From Auanema rhodensis (taxonomy: Eukaryota; Nematoda; Chromadorea; Rhabditida; Rhabditidae), in NCBI GenBank assembly GCA_964057225.1, contig OZ059894.1:15902476-15966475 (forward strand): a stretch of DNA of 64,000 nt. Reading direction: 5' to 3'. The notes beneath the pieces were generated by a model. The model was given only the letters and a program-made list of their open reading frames with translations, was not told the DNA's origin and did not search any database. Within the stretch, counting starts at the first letter, position 1, and every line of letters begins with the position of its first letter. This document shows positions 14,455 to 28,700 of the stretch, one piece after another. The position numbers and the translations under genes are program-made.

Positions 14455-17400
14455 TTAACAAACCTTGAGTCTGTTCAGCATTTTTGATCTTATCTCCAGC
14501 ACCGGATAGAAGTCGAGCATATTGGTTCTTCAATTCTCGAATACGTTGATCAATCATTGCAGCTTCTTCAGGATGATCCTTTCTAATCTAAAAAAACAAA
14601 GAATAATCTCGATAACTATTTTTCTCCACAAACTCTATCAGCAAGTTCTTCCAAGTTGCGGATAGTGTCTTCCAAAGGTTTCAGATCTCTTTCCAGGTTC
14701 TGAAGACTCTTCAAATCCGGATTCTTATCCAATCCTTCAGATTTCATCTGAAAAAGATATGAATGCTCAATCAATCCAAAGTAAGAGTAGTTACCTGCAT
14801 CCAGCTACTTGCTTCAGCACAAGAAGATTCGAAATCAGCTACTCTTTCGGTAGCTTCTAAGCGTAACCCTCTCATTTTGCGAAGACGGTCAATTTCATTC
14901 CAAAGGCCATTAACCTTTCTCTGGCGAGCCTCAATTTGTCTTACTTGGCCATGTCCTTCTCCAATAAGTTCTTCAGCCATATCATTTATGCATTTAAGCT
15001 GAGTTCCACCATTACTCTTCAAGAAATAATTCATTTCAATTTTCAATCTAGATGAGTAAACCTTAATATCAGCTTCGATTTTATCAAAGCGCCGACGGAA
15101 TGCTTGAACGTGTTCAACAGTTGGCTCATCGGAGAGAGCTAATTCAGTTTCGCGAGCCCAAGTTTCAAACTCGTCGCATTCTCGGTAGAACCTGTACAGA
15201 AAACATTTTTAGGTTTTTAGAAAAAAATGATAATTTTTACCTCATCAGTTTAATGTTATCAGTTAGAAGGCGTCTACGAACATTAGCTAAATCGTTCAAC
15301 TGACGGTAATCATTACTAATCATCTTTTGTCTCTCAAGAATAGCTCTCTTTCCATCTTGTTGGTCTGGGCCTTTCTTTGAAGTTTGGGTAACAGTAACCT
15401 TAACCAAACATATTTAAGCTATGAACTGCTTCAAGTCTCACCTTCTCGCCAGGAACAATACGACAATAATTAGCAGGTACATAACCTTCAGAGCCATCTT
15501 GTTTTAAAACTCTCCACCATTCAGCAGTAGATTTTTCGAGTAGTGCAAGAATTTCTCCTTTTGTTACATTCATGCCATTCCCTTCATACTTGTACACCAT
15601 CTCTAACTGAGGTACAGTGATATCCTCTGTTTCCGGGCTAGTGGTACTAGCAGAAAACAAAGTGCTGTTTGCTAGAGAGGCAGACATTTCTTCCAAGCGA
15701 ACCATATCCGATCTGTAAGCATGAACTTCCTCTTCAAGTCGAACATGACGTTGAAGAAGAGATTCGGCAGCAGCTTCATCGCGCCCCAAGTCGTCAGATT
15801 TAACTAGCGGCATTTTCTCACGAATCCATGATTCAGCTTCATTAGCATCCTATAATACATCGTTACTATGAATTCTATATTTAAATAGTACCTGGAAGTA
15901 CTGTTGTCCTTGACGTGCTTCATTAAGCCACTGCCCAAGAGCTTGAACAACAGACCGTAATCTTTCCCAAGACGTTTGGAACACAGATATGCGTCTCATT
16001 ATATCTTCCTTAGATTGGCCAGCTTGTATTAATCTTTCTCCAGAATTTATTAGATCTTTGCTACGAGCCCAGTGAAGTTGCATATCAGTTTCCACATTCT
16101 TTACAAAAAAAAAGAATAAGTATTATGCAAAAACAATTTACCTTGTATAAGAGGGTAATTTGATGAACAGCTGAAACATCCCCACTAGAAAGTGCTCTAT
16201 TACACAATTCTTCCTTTTCTTCCAGCCATGCCATTTCTTCACCATGATCTTGAATAAATTGGAAAAGTTCTTTAGCCTTTTCTAAATTAGAACGACGGGA
16301 TTGGCATAATTCCACCAATCTGAAATAATTAGCCATATTTATATAACTCAATGTAATACTAACGTATGATATTGTGATGTCAAGTCATTCAGTTTTCTTT
16401 GAAGGAAGTCATGCTGCTCTCCTTTGTTTCTGATATAGGTAATAGAATCCTTTGTGACATTCTGAAGCCATGTGCCCTGAGCATTTATTTGAGCCTCAAT
16501 TAATTCATGCTTTCCTATTAAATCCTCTACTCCGAGTAAGTGTTTTCCAACATCTCTGTTACAAACCAGAGGCTGGAAAAATAGATATAAACTCGATAAA
16601 TCATATGCAGCGTACCTCAAGATGTTTCAATTCGCTTGATAAAGTATCGATATCTCGAAGAAGAGTCATTAAATCATTTAGGTTCATCAGAGCACGACGA
16701 CGCTGATCCAAAAGAGAAAGAAGTTGGGTCCATCTGCTCGTAAAATAATACATATTGAGAATAAAATAACTCAACACCTTTCAATGATATCTCTTTCAAC
16801 AGATCGAATCTTGTCGGCCTCATGATATTTCTCTTTTGTTAATTCGACACACATCGAAGACAACAGTTTAAATCTTTCTTCCTAAATTACGTAATTTTCG
16901 TAAAAATCGACTCTTCTGTTACTCTGGCAAGAATATCAGTAGCAATGGCTTGTTGTTTTTTCACAGCATTTTCTACTTCGTTTGCACTGCGTCCATGATC
17001 CATTGACTCAAGAACAGATCTAACATTCACCAACCAACCCTATAATAGAGATATGAATAAATGACACTAACAAAATTAAACACCTCTCTGAGCTTAGCCT
17101 TCTTGTGGAAACGTTGAGCCATTTGTTCCAATCGTTCTTGCCTAAATTTGGAAACTGCAGATTTGAGCAAAAGTTATTCGTACCTCTGAAGCTCTGCAAT
17201 GATCGCCAACTGCCGGTTATTTTCTGCTCTATCAAGACGTTCCCATGCACTTTCAATATCATGCATAAAAAGACCTTGTGGTGGAACGTAAGGCTTACGA
17301 CCCATTGCTTTTCTTTTCGTTTGAATGGTAAAGAATAAAGCTTCCAGTTCTCCTTTCTCCTTGTACTTGGGAGGCTTATCCACAGTACGGAAGTTATTAA

Positions 17401-19784
17401 AATTAATGTGTTCTTCACGCATTCCTTGTAGAGAATTGGGGAACCTAATTTTCAAGATTCAAAGCTTTCCTAATATTTTTTAACAAACTTTCTGTCATCT
17501 AAAGTTCTAATAGTCTCATTGATCCAACTCAAAAGATCGGAAGAAATATGTTCATAGTCTTCTTCGAGATTATCACTGTTCATAAGTTTTCCGACAATCT
17601 GAAAATTTTACATATCAAAGCAGGATCAATGATTTTACATACGTTGGCAACACGTCTTGCTCCAGTCATCTCTGTTTTTTGTTTAGCAAAATAGTGGTAA
17701 TACATGGAAACATAAGTAATAATAGATTTTTCATCTGGTCGAGCTAAATCAACATCTTCGGCATCTAGCAAACGCTGCAAAAAGATAAAAATAACTTTAA
17801 AAATAGTAGAGCAACATACAGCAATTTCTAATTTTTTCTCTGCAACATCAAATGCATTATTAAGATTTCCAATATGATCATTGGGATTAAGAGCATCAAA
17901 ACTTATTAAATCAGGTCTAAAAAATTACAATTGAGTTTTGTTTTGCTTTAATTGTTTTAACCTGTGAGCATGAATAAGAGCATTGAAAGCAAGTCCACTT
18001 CTCCAACTCGTTGTGAAGTTTTCGATACGTACATTGGAATAGCCCAACGTTTTACGTTGACACCAAAGGAGCAAAGCATCCTTGGCCTGTCTTCTCTCTC
18101 CTCTCTCTTCTTCATCCTAAAAAACGGTAATTTAGGTCAAATACAGTCTTGGATGGTAGCAAACCTCAATAACGATAGTATCAATTTGGAATCGTAGAAT
18201 GATAGTCCAAATCAAACCAAGAATTAATCTCTCATTTTTATCCAGAATATCTTCAGCACCAATATTTTCAAGCTGAAATATTAAAATTGACAATGAAACT
18301 CCTATAATTGACAAATGGCCCCTTTCAAAATCTGAGATATAAACCAAGCCGAAAATCGTTTCTCTATCTCTCATTTTCGTATAGAGTACAAACATCACGT
18401 AACCCAACTGTGGACACCGAAAACACGATTGACACCTCACACTTCGAGTGAAAAAAGCTGCACACTCGAACTGACACAAAGAAACGAGGAAACAAACCTG
18501 AATCTTGTGTTTCTTCAAGAAATCCAGCACTTTGTTTAAATTTTCAATTTTTTGAACACGCATACGACCTCTGCAATTTTACTTTTATGTTTTTGTTCTA
18601 TTTTATCTCTAATACTCTACCTGTTAGGCTTTCCAAGCTTTTCTCCTGAGATAATTTCTAACAGCTTCATGAGAAGAACACCATCTCCAACATCGACAAA
18701 GAGGTCGTTTATCTCTAATCTAGCCTGAAAATAAATATTCATAACCCTTTTGTAAACATGTATTTCCCCTAAAGTTTTTAAAGAAAAAGTGAGCCTCGTT
18801 GGGAATCTCGAAACACAAGCCTGCACACATCAATCAGAATAAGTGGTGCGATTTCGCGTATAACAAAAACAAGCATCTGTCAATATTGAACGATCAGGCC
18901 TAATTGTAGCTATTTGACCTAACAAAGCTTGACGAAAAATGTATGACATTATTACTTTTTCGGCAACCTATCTTCTATTTTGTTTTAGATATTTCCCCTT
19001 TTTGCACTATCTCACAAAATCATCCTTATCCTTTAGACCCCTGCGCACAGATAAATACAATAGAGGAATGTAGAAAATTCGCCGACCGACCGGAAGACTA
19101 TATCTATCCTTTCATCTGCCCCATTTGACAGACAGAACGGTCAATATTACTAACATGAATAATTAGCAAAACATAAAGCGAATACAAACCCGATTAAGAT
19201 AAGAGTTACACCACTTTGTGAAAGTCTTCTTCTGAATATGAACGCGTTCATCCTGAAATAGAAATTAACAAAATGATCAAAACAAAAAAAAACCTGGAGC
19301 TGTTTTATTCTACTTCGCTCAAAAAATAAAGTTTCATCATGATATTCTTCGTCGTCAATTCTGGGAGAAGGCGCAGATCCCTGAGGTGTACCAGGAGTTC
19401 CTTTTGAAACAGGAACACGATACTTAAATGTGATAGTTATTGAATTAATTCACATAATAACACTACCGGAATTTCGTAGTGTCGAGACATGGATTGCTCT
19501 CCACTTAGATCGTCGAAGTTAATAGTACTTCTACTGGATGCGATCTCACCTCGCCAGCCACAGGCTTCGTCTAAACAATTAACTTTAAATAAAGGTAATG
19601 AAAACTACTATAAATTCCAATTAATTCACAATATTACACATCAATATTAAAAAATTAGAATAAAGAAAGTAGAGAATACAACTTAGTAGCAAAATCAAAG
19701 TATATGAGTACATACCTTCCAAATTTTTAACGGTTTTACCCTCCCCGGGTGAATAAATTGCGGCAGAATACACGTATGACATTT
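3978..19784 (-). CDS. sma-1: Beta-heavy spectrin (SMA-1/karst type)
   Basis: A giant actin-binding spectrin of the apical membrane skeleton. In C. elegans SMA-1 drives embryonic elongation and epithelial shape. From the start at 19784: a short N-terminal region; tandem calponin-homology domains (about 19260-17600), beginning [14 protein letters not shown]; many spectrin repeats (about 17500-5600) with regular W and L-L-x-R-H/K-H patterns; an SH3 domain at about 15600-15430 (Y-E-G-N-G-M-N, A-E-W-W-R-V, G-Y-V-P-A-N-Y); a Ser/Thr-rich linker; a PH domain at about 5065-4570 (G-F-L-D-R-K-Q through M-L-E-W-V-A-K-I-K); and a tail to the stop at 3978. SH3 plus PH in a beta-type chain with CH domains identifies beta-heavy spectrin; conventional beta spectrin (UNC-70) lacks SH3. 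I estimate about 4,000 residues, close to C. elegans SMA-1. More than 30 exons, mostly split by 45-60-nt introns. Confidence 0.93.
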
Positions 19785-22700
19785 TAAATGTTGAATAGTA
19801 TTCTAGTTACTCATGAGGTGACTAGAAGAACTTGTACCACTATTCACAAAGAGCGTATGAGATAGAGTGATATATCTTAGTGGTCCAGAGTGAATTATAG
19901 GTTATAGTGCGGCCACAGTGTCTAGTAGATGCAATATTAAGATATGATGAGCGATAGGATATAGTTAAGACGAGCCTGGACGACTGCGAGGCCGCAGGTC
20001 AAGGCAGCACAATACACTGACGACAGCCCCCTAGCCGGTTACCAACTACGGAGATAGCGCGGAAAGTTCGTGGGGAGACAAGAAATGACAGGAGCTGCTC
20101 CAAAAGTAAACAAAAAAGTCATTGCAGCTGCACCTCCACTCGAAAGATAACCAAAAAGGAACTGTTTTGATTTGTGTCAATCCAAGTGTGATGAGATCAT
20201 AGAAGCTAAGTATGAAAAGAAGAACAAAAATTAGTAAGAAATAAATATGGGGTATACTGTTCATGGACAACAGCAATAGCAAACATGCGAGAGAATAAAT
20301 AGTGAGTACCAAAGGAAGACAGAAAATAGTAACGTTCACAGAGTCGAAATATTAGCTCTCATTACTTCTAAATTACATAGAGAATTAAGAATGTCTTCAA
20401 CAAGCTCATATTTTTATATGCGCAATTAGCATGCTGAACAATTACAAATTATCGAGAAAAAATCAATGCTATAAGTATTCTCAATGGAAATTCGATAAAG
20501 AACACAAAAAAGGAAAAGAAATGGTAGAGCGGCCAATTGGTTAAATGTGAGAGAAATGGCGAATTGCGATATGTGAGTTGACACTGCAATGCAGGCAAGT
20601 CAGCCTGCTAAGGGATTAACAATACGCACATAAAGCATACCAATACCAAATGGATTGAATCTTTTTAGGAAAAATTAGAAAAACTAAAATGAAAACAAAA
20701 CATTAGATGTGAATACTTCCCAGTACAAAAAACACTCATTAGTGGAACACCAGATGCGACTCAGAGTACGCGAATAAAAATTATAAAACAGACCGTGCGC
20801 CGACTATGAAAGAGGAGAAATGAAAGCACAATATTGCGGTCAATCTGGAGGCCGTGAGGCACTCAGTAACGTGACAGACAGAGATGGAAAAAATGGTGAG
20901 CATAAGAACACGACCGCAGCTGGCAAAGAGTGATGTACAATAGGCAGATAGAAAATTAATATCCAAAAGAAAAACAAAAATAATCAATAAAATTTGGATA
21001 CAACAGTTACAAAACATCAAAACAGTAAAGAACATAAGGTAATTAACTAAAAAATAGAAGTAAATATAACTAAAGCATTTGAAAATATAATTTTATATAA
21101 AGGCGAATTCCTGTCAAATTCTAAACGCAAAACTGATAACAAAATTCCTTTAGCAGTATGGGACTGATTCTGTAATGCCAAACGAGTCATAGTGTCCGAT
21201 ATTGATCGGCTCGCAATTGAAGATTGAAACCACAACAAGAAAAATAGGACTATGGAGGACATATACAAAACGTAATGAAACAGTGTCAGAATTGCAACGG
21301 CTAATACTTCCCTTAAAAATTGAAATCGAAAAAGTAAAAAATTGGCAGAATAAGAGGGTCATTTCATTTTGTGTCCTATTGGGAACATTAATGTAAACAA
21401 GATTAAAATAAATAAGAAGTATGTATAAAGACATTGATTTCGTAAAGATATCAGCTTAACAAGACGACGATTATAATCGGGAGTGATGAGCGTGGTTAGT
21501 TGATGAGCCAATACAGGCAACAAACCAGAAAATTTATAAAACTATGACTAATATCTAAACAAAGCAAAAAAGTAAAAATGGAATATTCTCCTTTTATTTT
21601 GAAGTACACATGCGCTTATGTCCACAAGCAAATAATAGAAATACTGATAAGACGTCATGATAAACGCACAGCATTGTATATTTTTCAACGAATTATCTAT
21701 ACAATTTCATATGGCAATATAGATTTGCAACTTCATTGGTTATTCGATTTTAACAAAATAAACATTTGCTCGAAAAAAAGCAAACGAATGACCTTCAAAA
21801 AGAACAATCTAATAGTGCGCAACCACGTTGGCACTTTGAAAGAAAAGAAATTCGAATTCAGGACCATTTCAGATCTCAACCAGGCTGTGAAAACATGTAG
21901 CAAAAAATGTGTTAAGAATAGGTTGGATGAACACAAAGAAGAATGAATAAAAATAGTAGAGAAAACATTGCTGAAAGGAAAGTAGAGCTGTACATTTAAT
22001 ATTTCATTGATAAAATACAATGAAGAAAATAGCAAAACAGCATCTCTCCATGAAAATATCAAAGATGGCTAATATAGTTTCTTAGTGCAAACTATCACAA
22101 ATCGTTCCAGAACAAACTCTATATGTACATAAAAAGATGACTCCTTCTAGAAGATAAGCATAAATTTAAACACGTTTTCCAATAAAAAAAATGAAAAAAA
22201 AGCTCGAACTCTCCAATTTGAATTAAATGAAGATCCGCGCTCGTTGACCCTGGGCCTGGTCATTAGCAGTAGCGCGCAGTATTAGGCGCAAGGCGTCTTG
22301 ACAAACATCTGCATTCCAAAATCGAATTTTAAGTTTCATTCTCAGTTGAATTACAATATTATTAGTGATTAATGACTTGAAGTATGGCTGAGAATAGTGA
22401 AAAAAATTGGAATTAAACAAAAGTAAGACTCTGAAATTCCCATCTTTCAACTTTCTTCCAAGTACTGTTAGCATTCGGTTTCAACCTACTGATGTATTCT
22501 TAACTTCGCAGGTCATGAAAATATAATTAAGTAACTTCTATAATAATTGAAATTACCATGTCAAGTCCAAATGGCTAGCACTAAGAGTGGAATGATTTCA
22601 ATTTTATTCCTTCTTCTGAAAGAAAAGGTTTGGTTACTTCTGATGTGGCAATTGTTTATATTAAGCAATACTTGTATTTCTGCTGAAAATTATATTTTCT

Positions 22701-23577
22701 ATTCAAATTTATTAATTAATCAATACTTTTTCTGGTGAATTCCCATGTACATTTATATATGATTTCGCCTGCATACCCCTCAACATCCAAAAAAAATTCC
22801 TGTTACCTCTCAAGGTCTGCCAGTTTTCTACAAAAAAAAATCTTTTTTTTTTTAATGAGAAATTGAAGAGGAAAGGAGTGGGAGTATTTCAAATGGTTTT
22901 GAAATATTCTGTTTTACAAAAATGATTCATCTGTTAGCAATTTTTCCCACCTACGAAGTCCTTTTCGTATCATATAATGTTGCTTATTTTATCACCATCC
23001 AAATTCCATTTTTTTTAGTTTTCCATTAAGCGGATAATATTTTTTGTTATTATCTTTTTATTATGAGTATAAATGAGAGAGAATAAATGTATCATGTATA
23101 TCTATGTACATGTATGACTTACAGTCCTCGACTTGCGATCTTAACTAATGATTAACAAGTCAACCTGAATCCCGCCTGTATAACACGATTGAACTAACAT
23201 TTTACCGAAAATCCACTCTTTTGTATTTCCGTAAATCAAAATTATAAAACATCTCACATAGCTTATAAGTATTTGCGGCATATGTTCCTCAAAAGTAGAG
23301 GTGTGTCCAAGCATTACATAGTTGTAGATTAACAAAAATAAAAATAGTCTGTGCAAACAAAAAAATTTTATTATACTCTCTTAGTTTACTTTATAGGTAA
23401 AGATTTTATACGGTCCCTAATTCGCTTTATCATATATTTCTATTTGAAATTTTAAAATAGCATCAGCTGTTTTTATTTGTTTGCGTTTTTTATAAACTTA
23501 CATGTGTTATATTCATGTGTCCTAAGTTAACTTTTCCAATATATAGGAATAATTATATTTTTAAACAAGATATTATT
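19785..23577. other. Upstream region of the spectrin gene; no firm gene
   Basis: AT-rich sequence likely to hold the spectrin promoter and first 5' UTR. Two weak coding hints exist. On + a 122-codon open frame at 21578-21946 encodes a Lys-rich product with no family I recognise. On - a GC-richer 3'-exon-like segment (about 22308-22223) follows an acceptor-like tttggaatgcag and reads D-V-C-Q-D-A-L-R-L-I-L-R-A-T-A-N-D to a TAA, but I could not link it to upstream exons. Neither is called as a gene. Confidence 0.5.
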
Positions 23578-24795
23578 TTAAGCCTTATTACTTGGATTCA
23601 CGAACATTTTTGTCAAGTAGTATTCATTTGTTGAATCAGCAATGTAGACAAGAACGACTGAAGGGCCAAGAGTTGCTTTCATCGATATTGTATAAGATTT
23701 ATCGTTAGACGTTGGACCCAAATACGTTTTTATACTGTGATATTTACCGATAAATTACAAAGTTATTACTCAATAAGCATTTTCCAACTTGAATGGTTTT
23801 GAGCTAATGTATGACATTTTTAACAAGTCGTATATACATTATTGTAACAACTTTGCCAAATGAAACGAATGGTTTTGTTGTACATGAGTGTCAAAAAGCC
23901 AAAAATATTAAAAAATGCTTCTTGAACTTATGACATTGCCTTCATATATAAAATCTGATAGTAAAGTACTCAATATATTGACGGGAACAGGAATGAATTA
24001 ATATCTTAAGAATCATATACGATTTTAATTTAAATTTATTTTTATCTTTAATTGGATATAATCTTGTTATCATTATATCACCGCAAAAAATCCATGTGCG
24101 ATAATGTAAAGCGGGATTAGCAAAAACCTGTGAATATTTTGTGCTCGCCAGATTCTCATTTTCGACATTATTATCATCTTGAAAATTCAAATTAGATGTA
24201 AATCCAGTTAGTTCAAATTGAATAAATTTGCAACATATATCATCATTTCGAAAAACCATAGTTATATGATTCTCCAGATTGACCGGTACAACAGTGAATT
24301 GAACATACATATTCTCCAATATTGTATGGTAACTTTGAGGGAGGTAATCATGGAATAATTTGATACTAGACAAAAAGAAACTATTGGAAAATGGACAGAT
24401 AGCTTAGCAGTTCCATTTTTTAGCAATTGAAAATGGATCAATGAGTAAGAAGGGTGAGTCATGTTATCATACATAAGGAGCATAATTGTGAACTGAACTC
24501 TTGAATGCGTCAATCGTTAGGGAAGCTACCAAACATTTTTCCACAACAATCTAGTAACATAATATTCAGCATGAAATGATTAACTGATTGAGAATCACCT
24601 ATGATACCAGCAGTTAAACTTATATGGGTAGGAGAAAATGTTGTTGTTGGTTATAAAAAATTACTAGGTCGGCTGAACCATTCTGTGTCTTTGCATACTC
24701 AGTAAATATACTAGAATATGAAAACACTATTCAAACTTACACCATTGTAATCTAGCATAAACTAAAATACAATTAAAAGAAACCATTTTTATCAT
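23578..24795 (-). CDS. Unrecognised, probably secreted protein (exon model tentative)
   Basis: Several protein-like segments line up on the minus strand with plausible splice sites. The proposed start at 24795 gives a short hydrophobic leader (MIKMVSFNCILVYA) followed by a GTAAGT donor near 24740. Then come a segment with T-H-I-S-L-T-A-G-I-I-G-D (about 24630-24520), one with Y-D-N-M-T-H-P-S-Y-S-L (about 24480-24380), and a long one entered through tttttgtctag (about 24366-24125; L-F-H-D-Y-L-P-Q-S-Y, with two adjacent Cys). The last exon, after a cacag acceptor near 23732, carries Y-L-G-P-T-S-N-D-K and V-V-L-V-Y-I-A-D-S before TAA at 23578-23580. I do not recognise the family. A nematode CUB-like domain was considered but its hallmarks are not clear. 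Joins between the middle exons are uncertain. Confidence 0.42.
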
Positions 24796-25734
24796 GATTA
24801 TTCGGTGAATCAAAAAGTGAAATGCTCTAACAAAACCTTTTAAAACAATAAATTTTAAAAAATGAAATGCATCAAGCAATTTCTAGCCTAATCAGGTAAA
24901 CGAGGGAAAGACTAGAATAATTAATATTATAATATATCTAGCAGAAAGATATACTACATCTTTATTCTGATTTTTAAATTTATTTAATTTGATTTGATAT
25001 AAGTAATATATATCATTGGAAACATTTTGTTTCCTTATTACAAAAATATTCTGCAGTTGTCATATCAACATAATAAAAATAAATAAGGCAAAAATTAGTA
25101 GAAAACTGTTAATACTTAAATTTACATTTTGAGTCTAACACGGAAAAATAGGAGAATCATATATAAATCGACTTGTGTACTTATATATCATAAATATATA
25201 TATATATATATAGACAAGTCGATTTAATATGAAACTCAAGAAAATTTAATCATTTGATGAAATAATAGATTATGAAGTAAATAGTATCTTCCGAGCAAAT
25301 CATAATTTTTCAAAGTTTTCTTTATCATAGACTTCATTCTCACATTTTATTCATTTCTTGTTAAATAGTCAAAACTTCATATAAAATCACATTCCTTAGA
25401 TTTAAGATACTGTTCGCCCTCAATTACACATAATTTTACTTTATTTTTCCTTTACTTACATAGCAGAATTTAGGTTCCATAGTATTTTGTTTCTCAGATT
25501 CACTGTGCCAAAAAGCTGGCTAATAGTTAAAATAATACGCAAAAAAGCGTAAAAAAGGCAACGCAACTTTGCACGTTTTCGAAATTGTATTGTTAATTGT
25601 GATTTCAAAAATATATATTCTTTGATAAATTGTTTGTCATGTTTTGTGTATTGAATTGGTTGATAATCGAAATATAAACATGCGATGTTCGTTGTATAAT
25701 GCGTTTTTCGTTTTCTTATTCTAATTTCAGCATT
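24796..25734. other. AT-rich divergent intergenic region
   Basis: Sequence between the minus-strand gene at 23578-24795 and SART-1. It contains the 25165-25225 hairpin and a TA dinucleotide run. An acceptor-like ctaatttcag at 25721-25730, four bases before the SART-1 start, is probably a trans-splice site. Confidence 0.5.
25165..25225. repeat. Inverted repeat with 12-bp perfect arms around a TA-rich loop
   Basis: aaatcgacttgt at 25165-25176 is repeated as its exact reverse complement acaagtcgattt at 25214-25225. The 37-nt loop is nearly all A/T. It could be a decayed short inverted-repeat transposon, or a replication-slippage cruciform. No ORF inside. Confidence 0.6.
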
Positions 25735-28700
25735 ATGTCTTCTAAATATGCTAAAAAGCGTAAAGTATTTGATGAAGATACATCAGAAGAAGGCCAAAGA
25801 AATCGTCAGCGGCAAAAAGAAAAAGAGAAAATTCGCGAAAACAGAGATTCTTCTGCTTCTTCCGTAGAATCGGACTCTGGAAGAGAGAAGAAGTAGTACG
25901 GAACAAAATATTTATTCTAACAGTATCATTTCAGACGTTCAAAACAAAAGGGTTCTCCTAAACATGATGCAGAAGATGCGTAAGTAATGTCTCAATATTT
26001 ATTATTTTTTTTTACAATTTGAAGTGAGTCCTTAACCATCGACGAAACTAATAAGTTGCGAGCTCAATTAGGACTGGCACCATTAGAAGATGATACTCCC
26101 AAAGTTAGATAATTTATTAAACAAAACAATCAATATAATTGAAGATTCGTGAAGACGAAGATGGATCCAAGGTTGTAGTAGAAGATGGAATGGAATTTCG
26201 ACATAAGAAAGCTGAAAATTGGGCTGAAAAAAAACGGCAGCAAGAGATTCGTGATAAGCTGGAGGTATCTTTAGTGTGTTTTTTTCTAATTCTATTTTCT
26301 CCCTCGAGTTTGAATACAAAAAAAAAATTTAGGTCTCTAAACGGAAACGGGAGATCGGAAGTAAATTTTTCAAAACTAAAGGACTTGCCGATTCTGATTC
26401 TGATGATGATACTGAAGGTTCGAAGTTAAAGTTAATTTATATTCAACCTGTTTTTTAAGCATGGATTAGCAAGCAAAGAAAAGCCGAAGAGGAAAGAAAA
26501 AAAGCAGCTGAGAGAGTATGCTTCATTTTGCCGTAATTTTATACTATGTTCTTTGTTTCCAGGCAAAAATGCTTGATGATATGGATGAAGACTTTACTCA
26601 AAGTGCTGATGCTGAAGTAAAAAAAAAAGTAAAGAAGTCAAAGGTTTTTTTTCTATTTTTATTGCAATTGTGTATACATGATGTTAGGCACCAAAAGAGG
26701 CGTGTACTGCCGGTTTAGTAATTGGCCATTCTAAAGAAGCTTTCGTAGAAATGAGAGATCAAATACTGGTATTAGAAGATAAAGGTTATGCGTAATCATA
26801 TGTTGTAGTAATACTGTTTCTCGTTGTTAGGTGTGTTGGATGATGGTGATGAGACTCTTGTTAATCCAAATATGCTTGATAACGAAAGGCATAAGAGGAA
26901 TATGGAATTAAAAAGAAGAAAGGATGCTGCAAAAGGATTCACAGAAGATTTCGATCGTTATGGAAATGTTAGCTTTCTTTTCTGTCAATTTTTTTATTTT
27001 GTTTTGTCCAGCCGCTTGATAAGGGTATATTGGCCAAATATGATGACGAACTAGAAGGTTATCAAAAAGACACTTTCCGTTTGGATGATCAGGGAAGCTT
27101 CGACATAGATAAAGAGGAGAGGTAATATTTCTGGTTGTAACGTTTTCTTTATAAGTGCTTGTTGAGGGAAATGAGAATCAAACGTCAACTTGAAATAGCT
27201 GGTAAAACACTGGTTAACATGGATATGCCTAAATATACAGTTGGTAGCGATTTCTATACACAGGTTTACTTTCTATAGTGATTCTTTTTTATATGTTCTT
27301 GTAGGAAGAGATGATCGAATTCCGAAAATCTAAAAAAGGCAAAAAGGATAAAGCTAAAATTAGGAAACGTGGAAAGATTTTGAAAGCCGATGATTTGATC
27401 CCAGTGGAACCTGCAGGCTCTTCTAATCTTGGCTCCAGGTTAAGATATTTCCTATTGCTCTTACCATATAATGTTATAGGGACAAAGGATCAAGAGTTAA
27501 GATCGAAGAAAACGATGAAGCTGTTGAAGTCAAAAAGGTTTTTTCTCGATTCTATTGATTATCAAAAGTTGTTTTACAGGAGACTCAACATGAACATATG
27601 GATGTTGAACCTGAAGAGGGTGGTCCTTGGAAAAAAGTTGTTCAAGGTGCTGTAGATGTCGAAAGACTAAAGAAGTTAGCATGCAAGGAAGACGAGGAAT
27701 CAGATAGCGATGGTTGATTTAAAACCTTACTCTTAATTTCGAAACAAACGAATTTTAGAAGAATTCGGTCAAAATAATTTGGCTGGAATTGTGATCGATG
27801 ATGATGCTGAGGATGAACTACATGGAATCCTTGATAAAACAAGAAAATTGAAACATATTGAATCTAAGCCGGTTATTGATTCTGCTAAAAAGGTAAAATA
27901 TTGTTTTATGAAAAAAATGGTGTTTATCTGTTAAGATACATGAAATTGTTGCTTCAATGGAAGATAGTGAAATGAAGGAGGAAGAGGAGGATGTAGAGAA
28001 ACCTGATGGCATTGTTATCGATTCCACTATGGAGTATTGTCGTAATATTGGAGAAAACTTGACTTATGGTTTAGCTGGAAACCGTAATGATGCCGTTGAT
28101 ATGTCCGAGATGCAAAGTGACGATGAAAGTGCTGCAATTTCGTGAGTTTTTTTTATCAAGCACAGTTCAACCAACTATTTTAGAAAATGGAAGAAAAATA
28201 ATGCTGATCGTGAGAAAGAAAAAGCACCCAAGGATAAAAAAGAAAAGGTACTCAGTAATAAAAGAGTCAACAGACCAGAGCACTTCTTTTTAGGATACTA
28301 AAGGGGGCTGGACTGATCCTAGTACATCTGATTCTAGAATTGATAGTGATGACGAGCGTGAGTTGGAAAAAGCAAAAGATGAGGTATTCAATTGCTTAAT
28401 ATTTAATTAAAGTTAATTCATTTAGGTTCCTCAATCCGATTCTGACGACGACAATGAAAAGATGGAGTATGAAAATGTATTAGGTAACGAGGCTGATGTT
28501 ACTAAAGGAGTTGGAGCTATGCTGAAACTTGCTCATCAAAAAGTTAATTTTTAAACATTTCAGCTGATTTCGATTTTGTTTTCAGGGTTATTTAAATGAT
28601 CCTAATGCTCACCGTAAAAGTGGTCAGAATCTTGATCACTTGAAAAACAAATCTAAAACACAAGTGGATGCTATGAGATAGTAAAACTAATATTTAAAAA

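Noticed and set aside
3978-19784. Conventional beta spectrin (UNC-70)
   Set aside because: The chain has an SH3 domain inside the repeats and far more repeats than conventional beta spectrin, so beta-heavy spectrin fits.
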